Origin: Defluviibacillus sp043739385
Lineage (GTDB): Bacteria; Pseudomonadota; Gammaproteobacteria; Burkholderiales; Burkholderiaceae_C
Direction of reading: 5' to 3'
Assembly: GCA_043739385.1 (NCBI GenBank)
Contig: JAYUED010000144.1
Location: forward strand, 28,750-92,749
Length of the DNA stretch: 64,000 nt
This document shows, in pieces, positions 59,524-64,000 of this stretch (its first letter is position 1; each line of letters begins with the position of its first letter). The notes under the pieces were generated by a model that did no database searches, had not been told where the DNA came from, and saw only the letters and a list, made by a program, of their open reading frames with translations. Made by a program: the position numbers and the translations under genes.

Positions 59524-60458
59524 CGACTCAATCAGGTACGAAGGATATGACCATCCTTGAACTCATAGAACACCATGCAGCACAACTGGATGCTGCGGGC
59601 GTAGCCTATGGTCATGGCACAACCAACTCGTTTGACGAAGCAGCTTGGCTGGTCTTATGGAAACTGGGCTTACCACTAGATTCATCACTCGCACCAACGC
59701 AAGAAGATGCCGACTCCTTGGCGAATCGCCCTGTAGCCAAATCTCAACAGGTTTCAATAGCTGCACTTTTCTCCGCACGGATTACATTGCGTAAACCTGC
59801 TGCTTACATGACACAAGAAGCGTGGTTGCAAGGTGTGGCGTTCTATGTGGACGAACGAGCCATCGTGCCGCGCAGTTTCATCGCTGAACTGCTGGTGCAG
59901 GCGGAGGGCGCAGATAACCTTGACCCGTGGTTGCGCGAAGATACGCGGCGCGTACTTGATTTGTGCACTGGCAATGGCAGCTTGGCCGTAATCGCGGCTA
60001 TGGTCTTCCCTGAAGTACATGTAGATGCAGTTGATTTGTCTGCGGATGCCCTCGCCGTAGCAAAAATCAACATAGCGAAACACGGCCTGCAAGACCGCAT
60101 CACGTTGAGTTTGTCTGACGGCTTGAACACAGTCAGCGGACCCTATGACTTGATTTTGTGCAATCCGCCCTACGTCAACGCAACCAGCATGGCAGCCCTG
60201 CCTGCAGAGTATTTGGCTGAACCTACCTTAGCCCTGGCTGGTGGTGTAGACGGCATGGGTTTCATTCGCCAACTACTGCGCGACGCGCCGGCTCACATGT
60301 CGCCACAGGCGGTGCTGGTGCTGGAGATTGGCAACGAGCGCGAAAATTTTGAAGCAGCCTTCCCTAGGCTTGAGGTGTTTTGGTTAGAAACCAGTGCAGG
60401 TGATGAGCAGGTACTGCTCGTCACTTGTGAGGCATTGGCAGCGTTGAGTACGTCCTAA
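59520..60458 (+). CDS. prmB: 50S ribosomal protein L3 N(5)-glutamine methyltransferase
   Basis: A 312-residue SAM-dependent methyltransferase of the HemK/PrmB group. The SAM-binding motif is LDLCTGNGSLAVIAA and the Gln-methylation motif is LCNPPYVN (NPPY about residue 218). The N-terminal domain with FYVDERAIVPRSFIAELL is PrmB-like. The ATG overlaps the dapE stop (ATGA). It ends the dap operon and is convergent with Bug receptor 6, 4 bases away. Confidence 0.95.
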   Translation: MTTQSGTKDMTILELIEHHAAQLDAAGVAYGHGTTNSFDEAAWLVLWKLGLPLDSSLAPTQEDADSLANRPVAKSQQVSIAALFSARITLRKPAAYMTQEAWLQGVAFYVDERAIVPRSFIAELLVQAEGADNLDPWLREDTRRVLDLCTGNGSLAVIAAMVFPEVHVDAVDLSADALAVAKINIAKHGLQDRITLSLSDGLNTVSGPYDLILCNPPYVNATSMAALPAEYLAEPTLALAGGVDGMGFIRQLLRDAPAHMSPQAVLVLEIGNERENFEAAFPRLEVFWLETSAGDEQVLLVTCEALAALSTS

Positions 60459-60462
60459 CACA

Positions 60463-61470
60463 TCAGGTCGCTTTAATATTGGCGACCTTGATCAAGCGAC
60501 TCCAGCGGTCAATTTCGCTCTTCAAGAAGCGTGAAAAATCGTCGGTTCCTTTAGGCAAAATACGAAAGCCTTGTTGCTTGGCACGTTCTTCCACGTCGGA
60601 GCTGAACATGATCTTAATCATTTCACGGGAATACTTTTCCACGATTGCGTCTGGCGTGCTAGCCTGAACCATCGCTGCGGTCCAGTTTTCGACGAACAAT
60701 CCAGGCATGCCCGCCTCCATGGTCGTAGGCACATCTGGCACCTGCGGATGGCGCCCCAGACTGCAGATAGCCAGCGCACGGAGCTTGCCGCCCTTCACGT
60801 GGGCAATTGATTCAGGAAAATTTGAGAAAACCACGTCCAGCTGTCCCCCAATCAAATCAACCATGGACGGCGTACCCCCCTTGTAAGGCACATGCGTCAT
60901 CTTCGATTTGTTTAGATCATTGAACATCGCCATTGTCAGGTGCGGCGGTGTGCCATTGCCGCTAGAGCCGGCATTGAGCTGCTTGGTCTTAGACAGCGCA
61001 ATGAGATCTTTGAAATCTTTGATGGGGCTGTTGATAGGCACCACAATCAACATGGGCGAGCTCGCTAGCAAGGCGACAGGACGTAAATCCTTCACGAAGC
61101 TATAGGCCGCGTTGGGGAACAACGATACGTTCGCCACATGGGTCAACGTAATGGCAAGCAGCTGGGAACCATCTGAGATGCCTTTAGCGACCAGTTCTGC
61201 ACCAATTTGGGCGTTACCACCAGCTTTGTTTTCAATGATGACCGGCACCTTCCAAGCATCCCCAAGTTTTTGACCGACGATACGGGCCATTACATCTGTC
61301 AGGCCACCCGGAGCGAAGGGCACGATGTATTTCAAAGTCGTCCCAGGCTTAGGGAAGATTTGCGTATGGCTGATAGTGGCCGTTTGTGCCCAGGTGGGAA
61401 GAACAGGGACCATCAAGGTGGCACCCACCGCACCGAGCATCAAGTTGCGGCGTTGAACATGGTTTTGCAT
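60463..61470 (-). CDS. Bug/TctC family receptor 6
   Basis: A periplasmic binding protein of 335 residues. The N terminus MQNHVQRRNLMLGAVGATL carries a twin-arginine-like motif, so Tat export is possible; cleavage is likely near TWAQ. Blocks TTLKYIVPFAPGGLTDVMAR, ENKAGGNAQIGAELVAKG and YKGGTPSMVDLIGGQLDV are typical. The start is ATG 61470 with an AAGGA site; the upstream ATG at 61497 is rejected. Unlike the other five it is not next to catabolic genes and is divergent from the ABC-F gene across 147 bases without a gene. Confidence 0.92.
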   Translation of the reverse strand: MQNHVQRRNLMLGAVGATLMVPVLPTWAQTATISHTQIFPKPGTTLKYIVPFAPGGLTDVMARIVGQKLGDAWKVPVIIENKAGGNAQIGAELVAKGISDGSQLLAITLTHVANVSLFPNAAYSFVKDLRPVALLASSPMLIVVPINSPIKDFKDLIALSKTKQLNAGSSGNGTPPHLTMAMFNDLNKSKMTHVPYKGGTPSMVDLIGGQLDVVFSNFPESIAHVKGGKLRALAICSLGRHPQVPDVPTTMEAGMPGLFVENWTAAMVQASTPDAIVEKYSREMIKIMFSSDVEERAKQQGFRILPKGTDDFSRFLKSEIDRWSRLIKVANIKAT

Positions 61471-61617
61471 AGTTAAAACGGTCCTTGTTAATCTCATCAG
61501 AATCTTTGCGATAAGTGTAGCGACCCAAAATGTAGCTCAGCGTGAGACAATTGAGGGTTTACGCGGAGCCTTGGTGCCCGCTCTGCCCTCCAATGCCGCA
61601 GTTTGCGCGCCCCAGCC

Positions 61618-63675
61618 ATGATTACCCTTAAAAACGTCACCCTCCGCCGCAGTGTCAAGGTGCTCCTTGACAACACGTCCGCCATCATCAACCCCGCCGA
61701 GAAAGTCGGCTTGGTAGGCCGTAACGGTGCGGGCAAGTCCACGCTGTTTGGTTTGCTAAATGGCAGTTTGCACGAGGATTCGGGAGACTTTTCGTACCCC
61801 AAACAGTGGCGTATGGCCCAGGTTGCCCAGGACATGCCTGAAACCGAAGAAGGTGCCACTGATTTTGTGGTGAATGGCGATACTCGCTTGGCAGAGCTTC
61901 GTGCAGCGTTGCAACTCACAGAGCATGCGTTTGCCGAAAACCCCGATGATGCCGACACAGGCATGGCGATTGCCCATGCCTATACTGATTTAGCAGACGC
62001 AGGCGAGCATGATGCTGTACCCCGTGCCCAAGCGCTGATTTTGGGGTTGGGGTTTAAGACAAGCGAGTTGGATAACCCTGTGAACAGCTTCTCAGGTGGC
62101 TGGCGCATGCGTTTGCAGTTGGCCCGCGCCCTGATGTGCCCGTCCGACCTGCTACTGCTTGATGAGCCAACCAACCACTTGGATTTGGATGCGCTGGTCT
62201 GGCTGGAAGCTTGGCTAAAGAAATACGAAGGTACGATGATCGTCATCAGTCATGACCGTGAATTCTTAGATGCGGTGACTGGTGTGACGATGCACATCGA
62301 TAACGCCCAACTTACGCGCTATGGTGGCAATTACAGCTCGTTTGAAGAACAGCGATCACAACAACTGCTGCTTCAGCAGTCGGCTTTTGTAAAGCAGCAA
62401 GACAAAATTGCACATTTGCAAAAATTCATCGACCGCTTCAAAGCAAAGGCCAGTAAGGCCAAGCAAGCGCAAAGCCGGGTCAAAGCCTTGGAGCGCATGG
62501 AAAGAGTCGCCCCTATGCTGGCGAGTGCCGATTTCAACTTTGAATTCAAAGAACCAGCCAATCTACCCAACCCGATGCTGTCCATCACCGATGCAGCTTT
62601 TGGCTACCCAGTGGAGGGTGAAAATGGCGAAATTCTGGCACCAAAGGTTATTGTTAAAGGTGTGAGCCGATCCGTATTAGCGGGTCAACGCATTGGTATT
62701 TTGGGTGCGAACGGCCAGGGTAAATCGACGGTAGTAAAAACTATCGCCCGCGATTTGGGTCTGGTCAGTGGCACCATCACTGAAGGTAAGGGTCTGAACA
62801 TTGGCTACTTCGCGCAGCAAGAGCTGGACGTATTACGCCCCCAAGATACACCGCTGGAACACATGATTCGCCTTGCCAAAGACGTGGCTGCTTCAGGCGG
62901 AAGCGCTGGCGGCGCAGGCCGTGAGCAGGACTTACGCAGCTTTTTAGGTAGCTTCAACTTCAATGGCGACATGGTGAAGCAGGCTGTTGGAACGATGAGT
63001 GGTGGCGAAAAAGCCCGCTTGGTGTTGGCGATGATGGTCTGGCAACGCCCCAATCTGCTGTTACTGGATGAGCCAACCAATCACTTGGACTTGACCACAC
63101 GTGAAGCTTTAGCCGTAGCCTTGAACGAGTTTGAAGGCACACTGATGCTGGTCAGTCATGACCGCGCACTCCTGCGCTCTGTGTGTGATGAATTCTGGAT
63201 GGTGGGCCGAGGTGGCGTTACCGATTTCGACGGTGACTTGGACGATTACCAAAAATATCTATTGGACGAAGCCAAACGCTTGCGCGAACTGGTCAAAGAG
63301 GAGTCTCGGAACGGTGCTGCACAAACTCTGGTTACTGCGGTTTCAGCAGCTATACCTACAACTATAGCCAGCATACCGCTCACAGCTGCGCTACCGAATA
63401 ACAGTGCGGAGCAGCGTAAAGTTGATGCCCAACGCCGTCAAGAGCAAACACAACGTAACAAGCCTTTACAGCGCGAGTTGAGTGATATTGACATCAAAAT
63501 GGTCACGCTGAACCAAGAGAAATCAGCACTGGAAGTTGCCATGGCTGCTAAAGCCGATGCACAAGGGATGGCGCAATCGGGGAAACGCCTAAAAACTATT
63601 CAACATGAATTGGCCAGCCTGGAAGAGCGCTGGCTGTCTCTTTCAGAGCAGATGGAAGAACAACCTACTGCTTAA
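61618..63675 (+). CDS. ABC-F family ATP-binding protein (YheS/Uup-like)
   Basis: A 685-residue ABC-F protein with two ABC ATPase domains and no membrane segment, of the kind that binds the ribosome. Domain 1: Walker A GRNGAGKST (about 40), signature FSGGWRMRLQLA, Walker B LLLLDEPTNHLDLDAL. Domain 2: Walker A GANGQGKST (about 363), signature MSGGEKARLVLA, Walker B LLLLDEPTNHLDLTT. The P-site linker is between them and a charged coiled coil ends the protein (from about 600). The region before that coiled coil (AVSAAIPTTIASIPLTAALP) is unusual and may be an insertion. Confidence 0.94.
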   Translation: MITLKNVTLRRSVKVLLDNTSAIINPAEKVGLVGRNGAGKSTLFGLLNGSLHEDSGDFSYPKQWRMAQVAQDMPETEEGATDFVVNGDTRLAELRAALQLTEHAFAENPDDADTGMAIAHAYTDLADAGEHDAVPRAQALILGLGFKTSELDNPVNSFSGGWRMRLQLARALMCPSDLLLLDEPTNHLDLDALVWLEAWLKKYEGTMIVISHDREFLDAVTGVTMHIDNAQLTRYGGNYSSFEEQRSQQLLLQQSAFVKQQDKIAHLQKFIDRFKAKASKAKQAQSRVKALERMERVAPMLASADFNFEFKEPANLPNPMLSITDAAFGYPVEGENGEILAPKVIVKGVSRSVLAGQRIGILGANGQGKSTVVKTIARDLGLVSGTITEGKGLNIGYFAQQELDVLRPQDTPLEHMIRLAKDVAASGGSAGGAGREQDLRSFLGSFNFNGDMVKQAVGTMSGGEKARLVLAMMVWQRPNLLLLDEPTNHLDLTTREALAVALNEFEGTLMLVSHDRALLRSVCDEFWMVGRGGVTDFDGDLDDYQKYLLDEAKRLRELVKEESRNGAAQTLVTAVSAAIPTTIASIPLTAALPNNSAEQRKVDAQRRQEQTQRNKPLQRELSDIDIKMVTLNQEKSALEVAMAAKADAQGMAQSGKRLKTIQHELASLEERWLSLSEQMEEQPTA

Positions 63676-63729
63676 GGTCTGCATTACTGCTATCACCAGC
63701 CATGCTTGAGAGGCAAACCTAAAACTTAA

Positions 63730-63770
63730 ATAAGCCATCCCTGAAACATCACGATACAGTGATGGCTTAT
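63730..63770 (+). terminator. Inverted repeat after the ABC-F gene with two possible folds
   Basis: ATAAGCCATC (63730-63739) is perfectly complementary to GATGGCTTAT (63761-63770). Inside it CATCAC (63747-63752) pairs with GTGATG (63759-63764) on a 6-base loop. The two stems share bases 63761-63764, so they compete. It is a likely transcript end for the ABC-F gene, though without a T-run. Confidence 0.5.
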
Positions 63771-63959
63771 GCCAACTGCTCAGCAATTAGCCCAAGGTGA
63801 GCCTGCACTTGTAGAGTGTTGCAAAAATTGCAGATTTACTTCATTCAATTGAAGTTATGAATGACTAAAACAAGTTACTTTTAATCGAATCATTCACTAA
63901 AACTAAAGCGTAGCTAACGCATTACCGCAAGCATTGCCTAAAAGTGTTACCCCAAAGAC

Positions 63960-63993
63960 AAAACCCCCCGCTGTTTTCACAGGGGGGGGTTTT
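63960..63993. terminator. Strong G/C hairpin, probable bidirectional terminator
   Basis: CCCCCC (63964-63969) and CTG pair with CAG and a run of eight G (63982-63989) around a TTTTCA loop. AAAA precedes and TTTT follows the stem, so it can work as an intrinsic terminator in both directions, between the ABC-F gene and a probable convergent gene beyond the window. Confidence 0.75.
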
Positions 63994-64000
63994 GAGGGCT

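Larger units (their letters stand above)
63676..64000. other. Non-coding end of the window
   Basis: No gene can be supported in these 325 bases. They hold two hairpins (63730-63770 and 63960-63993) and an AT-rich stretch around 63820-63900 that could contain a promoter for a gene beyond the window. Confidence 0.6.

Overview
The window looks like a chromosomal segment of an aerobic betaproteobacterium, most likely Comamonadaceae (Burkholderiales; Rhodoferax, Polaromonas or Acidovorax relatives). The reasons are six Bug/TctC-type solute receptors, the smc-zipA-ligA and dapC-dapD-pilU-dapE-prmB gene orders, the density of acyl-CoA catabolic genes, and palindromic intergenic elements of a kind common in that family. 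I saw no tRNA, rRNA, transposase, phage gene or CRISPR array. Coding density is very high; only the last 325 bases exceed 300 bases without a gene.

Layout. 154-3000: an SDR and a small [2Fe-2S] ferredoxin, a GNAT acetyltransferase, and a first cobT. 3086-12710: catabolic cluster A on the minus strand (Bug receptor, MmgE/PrpD, CaiB CoA-transferase, exported alpha/beta hydrolase, acyl-CoA dehydrogenase, HTD2-type hydratase, Bug receptor), with a divergent LysR regulator and an SDR. 12777-14456: a membrane diguanylate cyclase. 14625-34005: cluster B, 17 minus-strand catabolic genes: three acyl-CoA ligases, two acyl-CoA dehydrogenases, a CoA-transferase, an enoyl-CoA isomerase-like crotonase, a 2,4-dienoyl-CoA reductase-like SDR, an MFE-2/Hsd4A-like dehydrogenase, a thiolase-fold protein without the nucleophilic Cys fused in operon to a DUF35 protein, a split MaoC hydratase, a complete SCPx-type thiolase, a quinone-oxidoreductase-like MDR and three Bug receptors. 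34165-35698: a small lipoprotein and an AraC regulator. 35703-42901: late cobalamin genes (bioB, cbiB, cobD, cobQ, a second cobT, cobS, cobC). 42984-45598: an orphan AlgX-like/MBOAT O-acetylation pair. 45684-53656: def, a SnoaL-like protein, ligA, zipA, smc. 53759-54868: alkB. 55052-60458: dapC-dapD-pilU-dapE-prmB on the plus strand. 60463-63675: a sixth Bug receptor and an ABC-F ATPase.

How it fits together. Clusters A and B would take up carboxylates through Bug receptors (membrane partners TctAB are not in the window), activate them with ligases or CoA-transferases, and shorten them by beta-oxidation. Cluster B carries the auxiliary enzymes needed for unsaturated and branched chains, and a thiolase-like/DUF35/MaoC/MFE-2 set that resembles the retro-aldol side-chain module of steroid degraders. 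The alkane hydroxylase AlkB could feed alkanes into the same metabolism.

The most unusual signal is not a gene: short tandem repeats with unit lengths of 6-13 bp recur at gene boundaries, especially in the leaders or at the stop codons of minus-strand genes (11891, 14594, 16183, 18367, 24266, 26421, 30602, 38306, 45613, 46229, 48938). The units differ in sequence, so this is not one dispersed repeat family. The other two leads are the paired divergent cobT genes and the Cys-less thiolase/DUF35 pair.
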